Shown: positions 51,024-60,677 of the stretch, one piece after another
Position numbering within the stretch: the stretch's first letter is position 1
Layout of the letters: every line of letters begins with the position of its first letter
Assembly (NCBI RefSeq): GCF_008831545.1
Contig: NZ_CP044523.1
Span: 1,178,001-1,242,000 of the forward strand
DNA from: Halorussus halophilus
GTDB taxonomy: Archaea; Halobacteriota; Halobacteria; Halobacteriales; Haladaptataceae
Direction of reading: 5' to 3'
Length of the DNA: 64,000 nucleotides
Position numbers and translations under genes: made by a program
The notes under the pieces: generated by a model
Databases searched by the model: none
What the model was told of the DNA's origin: nothing
The model's input: only the letters and a program-made list of their open reading frames with translations

Positions 51024-52013
51024 TCAGACCTCCTCCACGCGCACGCCGTCGGTGTCTAACCCCGCTCGGAACGCGGCCTCACAACCGGGCGTGAACTTCA
51101 GCGCCGTCTCTGTCCCATCGCTCTCGTCCAGCGCGACGATACAGCCACCGCCGCCCGCGCCGGTCAGTTTCGCCCCGAGTGCGTCGGCGTCACGGGCCGC
51201 CCAGACCATGTTGTCGAGCGAGCGCGAGGAGACGCCCAGTGCTTCGAGCAGTCCGTGATTGAAGTTCATCAGTCGGCCCAACTCTTCGAGGTCACCGTCT
51301 GCGAGTGCCTCTTCGCCGGAGCGCACGATGTCGCCGATGCTTGCGACGGTATCGGCCGCGAAGTCGTACTCCTCGCGGAGTGCGCGGACGCCAGCGACGA
51401 GTTGTCCGGTGTCGCCCGCACCGCCGTCGAAGCCGATGACGAAGGGGAGGTCCGGTGCGTCGATACTCCGGCAGTCGTCGCCTTCGACGCGGACCGCGCC
51501 GCCTGTCGCCGAGCAGAAGGTGTCTGCGCGAGAGGCTTCGCCGTCCTGTACTTCGAGTTCGGCTCGGTACGCGCGCTCGGCGATTTCCTCGCTCGTCAAC
51601 TCGACGCCCAACTCCCGGGTCGCCGCGTCGATGCCCGCACAGACGACTGCCGCCGAAGAGCCGAGACCCGCACCGAGGGGAATCTTGCTCTCGACGGTGA
51701 TGTCGAAGCCCACCTCGGGCGCGTCTGCCGCGTCGCGGGCCTGTTCGACGGCGGCGTCGATGTACCCCACTCCTGCGGCGACCAACGATTCGGAGACGTT
51801 CACGTCGGGCGTCTCCTCGCTCTCGCTACTGTACTCGACCGTGAACCCGTCGAGGCTCAGGTCCTCGGCGTGGACTCGCAATCGGTCGTCGTCCCGCTTC
51901 TCCACCGTGACCCGTGCCCGTCGCTCGATGGCACAGGGGACCGCCGGTTCGCCGTAGACGACCGCGTGCTCCCCGAACAAGTAGACCTTGCCGGGAGCGC
52001 TCGAAACGACCAT
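51024..52013 (-). CDS. mvk: Mevalonate kinase
   Basis: A 329-residue GHMP kinase. Motif 1 APGKVYLFGEHAVVYGEP, the ATP-binding motif PLGAGLGSSAAV and motif 3 KLTGAGGGGCIVAL are intact. It makes phosphomevalonate for isoprenoid lipids and sits upstream of isopentenyl phosphate kinase. Start ATG 52013 begins the conserved first strand; earlier open codons lack similarity. The gene is divergent from the prolyl oligopeptidase gene, 108 bp away. Confidence 0.95.
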   Translation of the reverse strand: MVVSSAPGKVYLFGEHAVVYGEPAVPCAIERRARVTVEKRDDDRLRVHAEDLSLDGFTVEYSSESEETPDVNVSESLVAAGVGYIDAAVEQARDAADAPEVGFDITVESKIPLGAGLGSSAAVVCAGIDAATRELGVELTSEEIAERAYRAELEVQDGEASRADTFCSATGGAVRVEGDDCRSIDAPDLPFVIGFDGGAGDTGQLVAGVRALREEYDFAADTVASIGDIVRSGEEALADGDLEELGRLMNFNHGLLEALGVSSRSLDNMVWAARDADALGAKLTGAGGGGCIVALDESDGTETALKFTPGCEAAFRAGLDTDGVRVEEV

Positions 52014-52121
52014 GCGGGGAGGTTCCGGTTCGGGGGGTTTCACTCTTTCCGAAGCGGTTCCTGCTTTCGAGACGGTTGCCTGCGCCCGAGAGACTTTGTA
52101 GCACGACTCACACTGGGAACC

Positions 52122-54170
52122 ATGCCCGAACCTCCGGAGACCGAGCGACGCGAAGTCGTCGAAACCCTCCACGGCGAAGAGATACGCGACCCGTATCGCT
52201 GGTTAGAGGACGACACCGACGAGGTAACTGCGTGGGTCGAACGCCAGAACGAGTACGCCGACAAGTTTCTCGAAAACGACGCCCGCGAGTCCTTAGAGTC
52301 TCGATTCCGCTCGCTCGCCGACGTACCCAACCACGGCGTCGTCGTGCCGCGAAGCGCGGGCTACTTCCAGCGCGTCGAGCGCGCAGACGACGACCGAGCG
52401 CGACTGCTCGTTCGCCCGGAAATCGACGCGGAGCCTCGCGTCCTCGTGGACCCGAACGAGTGGGACGACGCGTCGTCGCTCGACTGGTTCTATCCTTCTC
52501 CAGATGGTTCGCTGGTCGCCTACGGTTTCGCGGAGGGCGGCCAGGAGCAGTACGACGTGCGGGTCCTAGACACCGAATCCGGCGACCTCGTAGACGAGCT
52601 ACTCGACTGCGGACGCGCCGGACCGCGAGGACTGGCGTGGACCGAGGACGGATTCTACTACGTGACGACCGGGGCCGCAACCGACGGCGGTCAACTCGAC
52701 AAGGAAATTCGCTACCACGAACTCGGTAGCGATTCCGACGAAGACCCGCTGTTGACCGACGACATCAGCGAGTACGCGTGGCCGGGTCTCGAAATCGACG
52801 ACGGGACGTTAGTCGTCGCGTATCAGGAGGGATGGACGCGGAGCGACGTGTACCGCTGGGATGGCACACCGGCCGAGTTGGCAGATTCGGACGCTGGCGA
52901 ACTCGTACCGATACTCACGGACGTAGACGCGTCGTTCCAACCGACGCTCACCGACGGGACGCTGTACTTCCTCTCGGACTACGACGCGTCGAAGCGACGG
53001 ATACTAGCCTGCGACGTAGACAACCGTAACTTGGACCCCGAGGACCTCCGAGAAGTGATCCCCGAGTCCGACAGTCTCCTCGAAGAGTTCGTGGTCGCCG
53101 ACGACTCGCTGGTGGTTCATCGTCAACAGGACGCCCACTCGTCGCTCGCGGTCTACGACTTAGATGGAACCCACCGCCACGACGTAGACTTGGTTGGGTT
53201 CACAGGCATGAACCGGGGCGAACTTTGCGGTCACCCGGACGACCCGGAGTGGTTCTTCCAAGCGCGACGGTTCGACCGGCCGCCGTGGGTCGCTCGTGGC
53301 GACACCGAGACAGGCGAGACAGTAGTCGTCAGCGAGCGGGAAGCCGCGCTCGACGCGAGCGGGAATGCGGACCTCGTCGTCAGCCAGAAGTTCTACGAGT
53401 CGGCCGACGGAACCGAAATCCCTGCGTTCGTCGTCCACCGTGAGGACGTGGAGCACGACGGCGACAATCCGACGGTTCTCTACGGCTACGGCGGCTTCCG
53501 AAAGAGCATGACGCCGGAGTTCGACCGGTTCAGAACGCCGTTCCTCGAAGACGGTGGCGTCTTCGTGCAGGCGAATTTGCGGGGCGGTGCTGAGTACGGC
53601 AAGGAGTGGAACCACGACGGACGGCGCGAACACAAACAGCACACCTTCGACGACTTCATCGCGGTCGCAGAGGGTCTCGTCGAGTCGGGTTACACCAACT
53701 CCGAGCGACTCGCGGCACTAGGGCGGTCGAACGGCGGGTTGACCGTCGGCGCGGCCCTGACACAGCGACCCGACCTGTTCGGCGCAGTCCTCTCGGAAGT
53801 GCCCCTGCTCGACATGCTCCGGTTCCACCGATTTCTGCTCGGCGAATCGTGGACTACCGAGTACGGCCATCCGGAAGACCCCGAAGCGTTCGAGTACATC
53901 CGCGAGTACTCGCCGTACCACAACGTCGAAGAGGGAGTTGAGTATCCGGCAGTCCTGTTCGGAACTGCGGCTGGCGACACGCGGGTCCACCCGTGTCACG
54001 CCCGAAAGATGACCGCGCGGATGCAGGAGGCAACGATGGGCGACGCCCCGATTGTGCTCCGCACGGAGAACGGAACCGGCCACGGCGTCGGCAAACCAAC
54101 CTCGATGCAGGTCGCCGAAGAACTCGACCGCTGGGCATTCCTCTACGACCAGTTGGGCGTGCTGGACTGA
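52122..54170 (+). CDS. Prolyl oligopeptidase family protein (S9)
   Basis: A 682-residue serine peptidase of the S9A type. The N-terminal part forms a beta-propeller (residues about 70-400) with the start DPYRWLEDDTDEVTAWVERQ typical of prolyl oligopeptidase. The hydrolase domain has the nucleophile Ser in GRSNGG (about residue 537) and the catalytic His in GHGVGKP near residue 653. It would cleave short proline-containing peptides in the cytoplasm. ATG 52122 was preferred over earlier open codons, which overlap the mevalonate kinase region. Confidence 0.94.
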   Translation: MPEPPETERREVVETLHGEEIRDPYRWLEDDTDEVTAWVERQNEYADKFLENDARESLESRFRSLADVPNHGVVVPRSAGYFQRVERADDDRARLLVRPEIDAEPRVLVDPNEWDDASSLDWFYPSPDGSLVAYGFAEGGQEQYDVRVLDTESGDLVDELLDCGRAGPRGLAWTEDGFYYVTTGAATDGGQLDKEIRYHELGSDSDEDPLLTDDISEYAWPGLEIDDGTLVVAYQEGWTRSDVYRWDGTPAELADSDAGELVPILTDVDASFQPTLTDGTLYFLSDYDASKRRILACDVDNRNLDPEDLREVIPESDSLLEEFVVADDSLVVHRQQDAHSSLAVYDLDGTHRHDVDLVGFTGMNRGELCGHPDDPEWFFQARRFDRPPWVARGDTETGETVVVSEREAALDASGNADLVVSQKFYESADGTEIPAFVVHREDVEHDGDNPTVLYGYGGFRKSMTPEFDRFRTPFLEDGGVFVQANLRGGAEYGKEWNHDGRREHKQHTFDDFIAVAEGLVESGYTNSERLAALGRSNGGLTVGAALTQRPDLFGAVLSEVPLLDMLRFHRFLLGESWTTEYGHPEDPEAFEYIREYSPYHNVEEGVEYPAVLFGTAAGDTRVHPCHARKMTARMQEATMGDAPIVLRTENGTGHGVGKPTSMQVAEELDRWAFLYDQLGVLD

Positions 54171-54256
54171 AACCCGTTTCATACTTCTCTAAATATGTGA
54201 TAAAAAGGGGTGGGCCGCCAACAAAAGCTAAATCTCTCCACGATGACTAGTCACGT

Positions 54257-55213
54257 ATGAAGCTACGGAGGGCCATCACCGCGACAGTGGGCGGACTCGG
54301 CGCGGCCGCACTCGGCAACAAGCTACTCGCGTGGAAAGCGGGGAAACTCTCCCCGCCACTGGAAGGTGAGCAACGGACCTACCGCTGGCGCGGGTTCGAC
54401 ATCGCGTACACCGAGGCTGGCGACCCAGACGACCCCGACCTGTTACTCCTGCACGGCGTTCACGCCGCGGCGTCGAACAAGGAGTTCGACCAGATTTTCA
54501 GACAACTCAGCAAGACCCACCACGTCATCGCGCCCGACCTTCCAGGGTTCGGCCGCTCGGACCGGCCGCCGCTGACCTACTCGGCGTCGCTGTACACCGC
54601 CTTCGTCACCGACTTCGCGGAGGACCTGACTGACGACGCCGCCTGCGTCGCCTCCTCGCTAGCGGGGTCGTACGCCGCGCTCGCTCAGCAACAGTCCGAG
54701 GTGTTCTCCCGATTGGTTCTGGTCTGCCCGACGGCCGACACGGGCACGCGCCGACTCTGGCTTCGGTCGGTGATGCGTTCGCCGCTCGTCGGTCAGACGC
54801 TATTCAACCTTCTGACAAGCAAGCGGTCGCTCCACTGGTTCGACAATCGAGACGCCTACTCCGACGAAGCGGGCTACACCGAGCGCGACGTGGACTTCCA
54901 GTGGGAGACCAGCCATCAACCCGGCGCACGCTACGCACCTGCCTCGTTCGTCTCGGGCTATCTCGACCCAGACGTGGACCTCGGCGCGGAACTGGCCAGA
55001 GTGGACGTCCCCGTTACCATCGTCTGGGGTCGGGACGCCACCGTGACGCCGCTGGAAGAAGGAGAGAAATTGGCCGAGGCGGCCGACACGAAACTGGTGG
55101 TCTTCGACGAGGCGAGACTGCTCCCACACGCCGAGCATCCGGGTCCGTTCCTCGAAGTCCTGCTGGACGAGTTGACCGAGCGACCGGAGCGCGAGAGGGA
55201 AGCCGAACCGTAA
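54257..55213 (+). CDS. Alpha/beta hydrolase
   Basis: A 318-residue hydrolase. A short hydrophobic N-terminal stretch (RRAITATVGGLGAAALGNKL) may be a membrane anchor or Tat-like segment, but RR is not followed by the usual FLK. The nucleophile elbow reads ASSLAG, a variant of GxSxG with Ser in the middle. Other parts are LLLHGVHAAA, PDLPGFGRSDRP and WGRDATVTP. The catalytic His is probably in PHAEHPGPF. The substrate is unknown. Confidence 0.87.
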   Translation: MKLRRAITATVGGLGAAALGNKLLAWKAGKLSPPLEGEQRTYRWRGFDIAYTEAGDPDDPDLLLLHGVHAAASNKEFDQIFRQLSKTHHVIAPDLPGFGRSDRPPLTYSASLYTAFVTDFAEDLTDDAACVASSLAGSYAALAQQQSEVFSRLVLVCPTADTGTRRLWLRSVMRSPLVGQTLFNLLTSKRSLHWFDNRDAYSDEAGYTERDVDFQWETSHQPGARYAPASFVSGYLDPDVDLGAELARVDVPVTIVWGRDATVTPLEEGEKLAEAADTKLVVFDEARLLPHAEHPGPFLEVLLDELTERPEREREAEP

Positions 55214-55269
55214 CGCTCCGAACTTCGGTGTCGCTTCTCAGAGTTTCACGGTCCACGAGAATCGGCAGG

Positions 55270-55405
55270 AGAACCTAGCCCACAGGACGCGAACGGCGGG
55301 CGCCGTTCGCGGGGAGGTTTGGGGACTGCGGTAGGTCTGGTGAGTGACGCGAACCAGACCGTCTGCGGAGTTTGCACGGCGTTGCACCGGCAGTAGCTAG
55401 CGTAG
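55270..55405 (+). repeat. Dispersed structured repeat, copy 4 (divergent)
   Basis: This copy has hairpin GCGAACGGC-GGGC-GCCGTTCGC, then GGGGAGGTTTGGGGACTGCG, a second hairpin GGTCTGGT...ACCAGACC, and block C CACCGGCAGTAGCTAGCG (55387-55404). Blocks A and B are not recognisable, so it is a divergent or shortened member. The 270-bp gap 55214-55483 has no gene. Confidence 0.55.
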
Positions 55406-55483
55406 CGTCGTCCGACCTCGCACTACACTAGTCGCTCTCGAAGCGACGACAACTGCAACGACGACACGAAAAGCGATAATTTT

Positions 55484-55873
55484 CTAGCGCGGGTGGAAGA
55501 CGAGAATCCGCTCGCCCGTCGTCTCCGTCTCGCCGATTCCTGCTTCGACTTCCATGCCGGTTTCGACCGCGTCTACCTCGACACCACGCATCTGTCCCGT
55601 CGCGCGAACGCCGCCGAAGTCTACGACAGCAGTCACGTAGGGCGTGTCGGCTTCGAACTCTGGCGCGGCTACCCGAACCACGGTGAACGTCTCGATTGTC
55701 CCTGTTTCAGGTAGCGCAACCTCCGCCAACTCGTCCGAACCGCAGTGCGGGCAGAGTCGTCGCGGCGGGAGCGACCCGTGGCCGTTCTCGCATTCGAGAT
55801 AGAACCCTTCACCCGACTCGATTGCGTCGAGGAAGTCGTCGAAGCCGTCGTCGCGTGCGTCGTGTCGCTTCAT
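55484..55873 (-). CDS. Zn-ribbon OB-fold protein (DUF35)
   Basis: A 129-residue acyl-CoA-associated protein. The rubredoxin-like zinc ribbon has CENGHG...LCPHCGSDEL, followed by an OB fold (TIETFTVVRVAAPEFEADTP). In archaea DUF35 proteins bind CoA esters and hold thiolase and HMG-CoA synthase together. Here its start overlaps the stop of the thiolase gene by 4 bp, a standard DUF35-thiolase pair. Confidence 0.93.
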   Translation of the reverse strand: MKRHDARDDGFDDFLDAIESGEGFYLECENGHGSLPPRRLCPHCGSDELAEVALPETGTIETFTVVRVAAPEFEADTPYVTAVVDFGGVRATGQMRGVEVDAVETGMEVEAGIGETETTGERILVFHPR

Positions 55874-57033
55874 TGGTTTACCTCCAGCACGTGAACCGTC
55901 GTACTCGCAACCGTGCCACCCGCGTTGTGCGCGACACCCACGTCGCCGTCCACGGCGTCGCTGTTGTGATGGTCGCCGCGGAGCAGGCGCGTGAGTTCGG
56001 TAATTTGGCTGGTGCCGGTTGCACCGACCGGGTGGCCCTTGGCTTTCAGTCCACCGGACAGATTTATCGGCAGGCCGCCGTCGCGGGTCGTCTCGCCGCG
56101 CGCCGCCGCACCGATGGCTTCGCCCTGCGCGTAGAAGTCGAGTGCTTCGAGTGCCAGCACTTCTGCGATGGTGAAGCAGTCGTGGACCTCTGCGACGGAC
56201 ACGTCCGTCGCGTCGATGCCCGCGTCGTCGTACGCTTCTTCGGCGGCCTTCTCGGCAGCTGGCGTGCGAGCCAGATACTCACGGTCCTGCAAGGCCATCT
56301 TGTCGCCGCCCTGTCCGGTGCCGGTAATCGAGACCGGCGCGTCGAGGTCGTGTTGCTCCGCAAATTCGTCGCTGACGAGGACGATTGCGCTCGCGCCGTC
56401 GGTGATTGGGCACGCGTCGTACAACCCGAGCGGGTCGGCGACCATCGGCGCGTCGAGGGCGTCTTCGACCGAAATCTCGCGCTGGAACTGCGCGAACTCG
56501 TTGCCGAGCGCGTTGTCGTGGTTCTTCACCGCGATTTCGGCGAGGTCCTCTCGAGAGCCACCGTACTGCTCGAAGTACGCTTGTGCCATCAGGGCGTACG
56601 CGGCCGGGAACGTCATCCCAGCCCGCACCTCGTAGAGGTCGTCGGCCGCGATTGCGAGCGCCTCGGTCGTCTTCGCAGTGCCGAGGTTGTTCATGCGCTC
56701 TGCGCCACCGACCAGAACGACGTCCGCCTCGCCGTTGCGCACGTCTTTGACGGCTTCGCGTACTGCGACGCCGCTAGAGGCACACGCACTCTCGTAGCGC
56801 GTCGCAGGCGCGTCTAATCCCGCTGCTTCGGCCATCAGCGGCCCTTGGTGGCCCTGATGCTCGCTCAGTTCGCCCATGAAGTTGCCGTAGTTCAACTGCT
56901 CGACCAGCGAGCGGTCGATGCCCGCGTCGTCGAGCGCAGTCGCGCTCGCTTCTGCGAAGAGGTCCCGGCCAGTCCGCTCGGGATGGCTCCCGAAGTGGGT
57001 CAGTCCGACCCCCGCAACTCGAACACCTGTCAT
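55870..57033 (-). CDS. Thiolase family protein
   Basis: A 387-residue thiolase-fold enzyme. The nucleophilic Cys is in ESACASSGVAV, the catalytic His in KGHPVGATG, and the C-terminus has NAGGTVASTTVHVLEVN with the conserved Gly-rich loop. Members of this archaeal group condense or cleave acetyl-CoA, acting in the mevalonate pathway or beta-oxidation, and need a DUF35 partner. ATG 57033 was chosen over a start 12 codons earlier. The exact chain-length role is not readable. Confidence 0.93.
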   Translation of the reverse strand: MTGVRVAGVGLTHFGSHPERTGRDLFAEASATALDDAGIDRSLVEQLNYGNFMGELSEHQGHQGPLMAEAAGLDAPATRYESACASSGVAVREAVKDVRNGEADVVLVGGAERMNNLGTAKTTEALAIAADDLYEVRAGMTFPAAYALMAQAYFEQYGGSREDLAEIAVKNHDNALGNEFAQFQREISVEDALDAPMVADPLGLYDACPITDGASAIVLVSDEFAEQHDLDAPVSITGTGQGGDKMALQDREYLARTPAAEKAAEEAYDDAGIDATDVSVAEVHDCFTIAEVLALEALDFYAQGEAIGAAARGETTRDGGLPINLSGGLKAKGHPVGATGTSQITELTRLLRGDHHNSDAVDGDVGVAHNAGGTVASTTVHVLEVNQ

Positions 57034-57148
57034 AAATGGTCGTACGTGATGGACAGTTAAGAAAGCCACCGGTTTTCTAGCGTGTGATACGTCACCAAAT
57101 TACCACACGGGACGTAGTTTTTCAAGGAACGAGTCGTATGGATTTCCT

Positions 57149-57475
57149 ATGGGCGTGAGGCCACCAACATCGGACTCTGGGGGAACCGAGGCCATCGAGT
57201 TCGGTATCGCCGAACTCGCCGCGGAACTCGACCGGGCAGACGCGTCGTTTCCAGCGACCGGCGAGGAAATCGTCCGCGCGACGGAGAATCCGCGCATCGA
57301 CTACGACGCGAACGGCCACGCCGTCGCACTCGCCGACGCGCTCGCGGAGGCCGACAGCGACCACTTCGAGAGTCAACGCCAGTTGCTGAACGAACTTCAC
57401 CCCGTCTTCGAGGAGTATCGAACGACGCGCTCGCCGAGTCTCGTCGAGCGGATGCGCGCGATGTTGCCGTACTAA
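57149..57475 (+). CDS. DUF5789-like haloarchaeal protein
   Basis: A 108-residue acidic protein with a helix-rich core (EFGIAELAAELDRADASFPA, then IVRATENPRIDYDANG, then SDHFESQRQLLNELHPVFEE). It resembles the small haloarchaeal DUF5789 family (name from memory). Its stop overlaps the aglJ stop on the other strand. No function is known. Confidence 0.85.
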   Translation: MGVRPPTSDSGGTEAIEFGIAELAAELDRADASFPATGEEIVRATENPRIDYDANGHAVALADALAEADSDHFESQRQLLNELHPVFEEYRTTRSPSLVERMRAMLPY

Positions 57476-58374
57476 TCCATCCGGCGCATCTGTTCGCGGT
57501 GCAGCGTCACTATCATGTCCGAGAGGACGCCAAACATCAGCAACTGCACGCCGAACAGGATGGCGAACGCGGCGACGACAGCGAGCACCTCGTGAGAGAT
57601 GCGCTGCGTGACCCACTCGATGCCGACGTACGCACCGAGACCCACGCCGAACAGCGAACTCATCACGCCGATGCTCCCGAAGTAGAACAGTGGGTTGTTC
57701 GTCTTCGCCAGTTGGTAGAGGGTCAGCAGAATGACGCCGCCGTCGTGAATCGGGTGAAGGTTCGTGTCCGAGTCGTCCGGGCGTGCCTCGTAGCGAATCG
57801 GCACGACCGTGGTCGGGACGCCCTGCTTGACACACTCGACGGCCATCTCCGTCTCGACGCCGAAGCCGTCTGCGTCGAGATAGAAGTTCTCCACTGACTC
57901 GCGGGTAAACGCCCGATAGCCGCTGAGGATGTCCTGAAAGTTCTTGCCGTGGATGTGGCGAAACACCCAGTTGAACATCGCGTTGCCCCACTGGTTGAGC
58001 TTCGTCATCGCGCCGTCTTCCATGTCGGCGAACCGGTCGCCGATGACGTGTTCCGCACTCCCAGCTAACAGGGGTTCGAGCATCGCGTCTGCGTCTTCCG
58101 CCCGATACGTGCCGTCGCCGTCGAGCATCAACACGTACTCGGCGTCGATGTAGTCGAGGGCCTCACGAACCGCTTGTCCCTTGCCAGTCCCAGTTTGCGT
58201 GACGACGCGTGCGCCATGCTCTTTGGCGACTGCTTGCGTGTCGTCGGTGGAGTTACCGTCGGCGACGAGGACGTTGTCGAAGCCACGGCTCGTGAAGCCG
58301 TCTATCACCTCGCCGATAGTCTCGGCTTCGTTCAGCGTCGGGATGAGTACGCAGACGTCCTCGCGGTCGGCCAT
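57472..58374 (-). CDS. aglJ: Dolichyl-phosphate sugar transferase AglJ
   Basis: A 300-residue family-2 glycosyltransferase. The N-terminal catalytic domain has LIPTLNEAETIGEVIDGF, the metal-binding MLDGDGTYR (DxD-like) and ILSGYRAFTRESVENF. Two C-terminal membrane helices anchor it (about residues 230-285). In Haloferax AglJ attaches the first sugar (a hexose) to dolichol phosphate for S-layer and archaellin N-glycosylation. It lies next to an archaellin gene carrying several glycosylation sequons. Confidence 0.92.
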   Translation of the reverse strand: MADREDVCVLIPTLNEAETIGEVIDGFTSRGFDNVLVADGNSTDDTQAVAKEHGARVVTQTGTGKGQAVREALDYIDAEYVLMLDGDGTYRAEDADAMLEPLLAGSAEHVIGDRFADMEDGAMTKLNQWGNAMFNWVFRHIHGKNFQDILSGYRAFTRESVENFYLDADGFGVETEMAVECVKQGVPTTVVPIRYEARPDDSDTNLHPIHDGGVILLTLYQLAKTNNPLFYFGSIGVMSSLFGVGLGAYVGIEWVTQRISHEVLAVVAAFAILFGVQLLMFGVLSDMIVTLHREQMRRMD

Positions 58375-58633
58375 TGGATGGCAGTGGTCCCCACTTGCGC
58401 AAAAGCCTTACTTCTCGGGTGGCCCGTGGACGTTCCAATCGGGATGGTCACACATAGACACATTTAAATAACTAGTTTATATAGTCGTTCCAAGTTTTTC
58501 TGTACTGATTGTTCGAAGATTTCCCAGTTTGCTAGTACGAGGTCCGTCGCCGTCGAACTACTCGATCACCCCGTCCGCGCGCCACGAAAACCCGCGACGA
58601 CGGCGAGTTATCAGCGATGAAAATAGACGAATG

Positions 58634-58643
58634 ATATATATAA
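58634..58643 (+). promoter_or_regulatory. Archaellin TATA box
   Basis: ATATATATAA at 58634-58643, in an AT-rich stretch. Its centre lies about 25 nt upstream of the ATG at 58663, so transcription would begin at the start codon and the mRNA would be leaderless if that start is used. Confidence 0.75.
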
Positions 58644-58662
58644 TAGGGGTGGTACGTCATCG

Positions 58663-59346
58663 ATGGGAAAGTTCCCGAACACAGAGACCATTCGAAAAAT
58701 GACACGGAATTATCTCTCTCAGTTTAAACAACGGCTGACCGCCGACCGCGGTCAGGTGGGTATCGGCACCCTCATCGTCTTCATCGCGATGGTGCTCGTC
58801 GCAGCAATCGCGGCGGGGGTTCTCATCAACACGGCTGGCTTCCTGCAGACGAAGTCCGAACAGACCGGTCAAGAGTCGTCCGCACAGGTGTCCAACCGCG
58901 TGCAGGTCGTCTCCGGCTTCGGTAACGTCGCCAACGAGGAAGTCAACTACATCAACCTCACGGTCATGCGTGGCTCCGGTTCCGACGACATCAACCTCTC
59001 GTCAGCTACCATCGAGTGGCTTGGCCCGAACGAAGCCAAGACGCTCGTGAGCGGTAGTGAGGACGACATGAACGCATACAACCTCGGTGGAAATTCGAAA
59101 TCTAACCCCGGCGAGACTGCCAACTTCACGGTCAAGTCCATCAAGGACCCGGACGACTCGGTTCCGGTCCTCGACGAGCAAGACGACCGCTTTAAGATTT
59201 CGCTGAACTCGACGGCGATTAGCGGCCAGCGTCTCTCCGAAGGCCAGACCGTCGAACTCAAGCTCACCACCCAGTACGGTGCAGTCACCATCTACCGCGC
59301 GAACATTCCGCAGTCGCTCTCCCAAGAGAGCGCGGTGACGGTCTAA
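58663..59346 (+). CDS. Archaellin (flagellin) precursor
   Basis: A 227-residue archaellin. The signal peptide ends at ADRG|QVGIG, cut by the archaellin peptidase after Gly30, and is followed by the conserved hydrophobic helix [20 protein letters not shown] and the [17 protein letters not shown] stretch. The globular domain has four N-glycosylation sequons (NLT, NLS, NFT, NST). ATG 58663 fits the TATA position; ATG 58699 is an alternative that gives a shorter signal peptide closer to other archaellins. No other archaellum genes are present. Confidence 0.95.
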   Translation: MGKFPNTETIRKMTRNYLSQFKQRLTADRGQVGIGTLIVFIAMVLVAAIAAGVLINTAGFLQTKSEQTGQESSAQVSNRVQVVSGFGNVANEEVNYINLTVMRGSGSDDINLSSATIEWLGPNEAKTLVSGSEDDMNAYNLGGNSKSNPGETANFTVKSIKDPDDSVPVLDEQDDRFKISLNSTAISGQRLSEGQTVELKLTTQYGAVTIYRANIPQSLSQESAVTV

Positions 59347-59498
59347 ACGTAGCGCCTACAAACTAACCTTCCTCTCAACGTTTTCGCCCTGTCCAACGGG
59401 GATTCGGGGCTTCATTTTTCAGTACTCGTGACACAGAGCCACTCGTTCGTGGCTCGCTAAGCAACACTAAATTATAACCCCTCTCCGTAGGCGTCTGT

Positions 59499-60641
59499 AT
59501 GAATCCCTTCGTGGCCGCCGCAGGTGCCCTCGTGGCAGTGACGGCCCTGCCGTACATCGCCTACGTGGCTCTCTACGCGTTGGTCCGGCCAAGTGGCTCA
59601 CCGGCTGACAAGCGCGACGCCGAGCCCACGACCAGCATCATCCTCCCGACGTACAACGAGTCGGGCATTATCGAGAAGAAACTAGACGACGTTCTCGCGC
59701 TCGACTACCCGATGGAGAAGGTCGAACTCGTCGTGGTCGATTCCTCCGAGGACGAGACGCCCGAGCTAATCGAGGAGTACTTCGCCGACCGCGAGTACCC
59801 CGAACTGAACCTCATCCGAGAGCAGGAACGCCGCGGACTCGCACCTGCGCTCAACGACGCCTACGCGGCCGCGAAAAACGAGATGGTCGTCAAGACCGAC
59901 TGCGACTCTTACGTCGCCGAGGACGCCCTCCGGCAGGCCGCCGCGAACCTCGCAGACCCCGAAGTCGCGGCCGTCACGGGACAGAACGCGGAAGTCCTCG
60001 GTGGGAGCGAAGTCGAAGCGGGCTACCGCGGCGTGCAGGCACACATCCAGACGCTCGAATCGCATCTAGACTCGACGCTCATCTTCCACGGGCCGTTCTC
60101 CGCCTTCGAGAACGACGCCATCGTCCCTATCGACCCGAACTCGCTGGCCGACGACACGGAACTCGCGCTGAAGATTCGCCGGGGTGGCGACCGAGTCATC
60201 TTCGACCCCGCAGTTCGGTACAAGGAGGCCTCCCACTCGGACTTCGGAAAGCGTCGATTGCAGAAGGACCGACGCGGGATGGGACTGATTCGCCTGCTCG
60301 CTCAGCACCGCGACGCGCTGGGCAAGTACGGTAACTACGGCAAAGTGGTCCTCCCGTTCAACTGGTGGTTCATGGTGATTTCGCCGTGGTTGGTCGCGCT
60401 GGACGTGGTGGCAGTTACGGCGGCCGCGATAGCAGTTGCAGGACCGGTCGGCCTCGCCGCTCCCGTCGCATTCGGGGCGTTCGTCTGGCTCGGGCAGAAG
60501 GACCTTCTCGGTCCGCTGCAAGCCGTCTACGCAATCTTCGACTCGCAGGTGTCACTGCTCGCGGGTGCAATCGCACTCCTGCGCGGCGAGGGCGACGGCA
60601 CGTGGGAAGTGGACGAGGAACTGCGCGAAGCGTTCGACTGA
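59499..60641 (+). CDS. Membrane glycosyltransferase, family 2
   Basis: A 380-residue glycosyltransferase. One N-terminal helix (residues 4-30) leads to a GT2 domain with SIILPTYNESG, a KTDCDSYV acidic metal site, and FSAFENDAI. A QxxRW-like processing motif is replaced by QKDRRGMGLIR. Two or three C-terminal helices (280-335) embed it in the membrane. It may extend surface glycans. It is 37 bp upstream of a GT4 gene, so likely co-transcribed. Confidence 0.9.
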   Translation: MNPFVAAAGALVAVTALPYIAYVALYALVRPSGSPADKRDAEPTTSIILPTYNESGIIEKKLDDVLALDYPMEKVELVVVDSSEDETPELIEEYFADREYPELNLIREQERRGLAPALNDAYAAAKNEMVVKTDCDSYVAEDALRQAAANLADPEVAAVTGQNAEVLGGSEVEAGYRGVQAHIQTLESHLDSTLIFHGPFSAFENDAIVPIDPNSLADDTELALKIRRGGDRVIFDPAVRYKEASHSDFGKRRLQKDRRGMGLIRLLAQHRDALGKYGNYGKVVLPFNWWFMVISPWLVALDVVAVTAAAIAVAGPVGLAAPVAFGAFVWLGQKDLLGPLQAVYAIFDSQVSLLAGAIALLRGEGDGTWEVDEELREAFD

Positions 60642-60677
60642 GGACCGAAGAGAGAACTTTCGACTGAAAATCCATTC

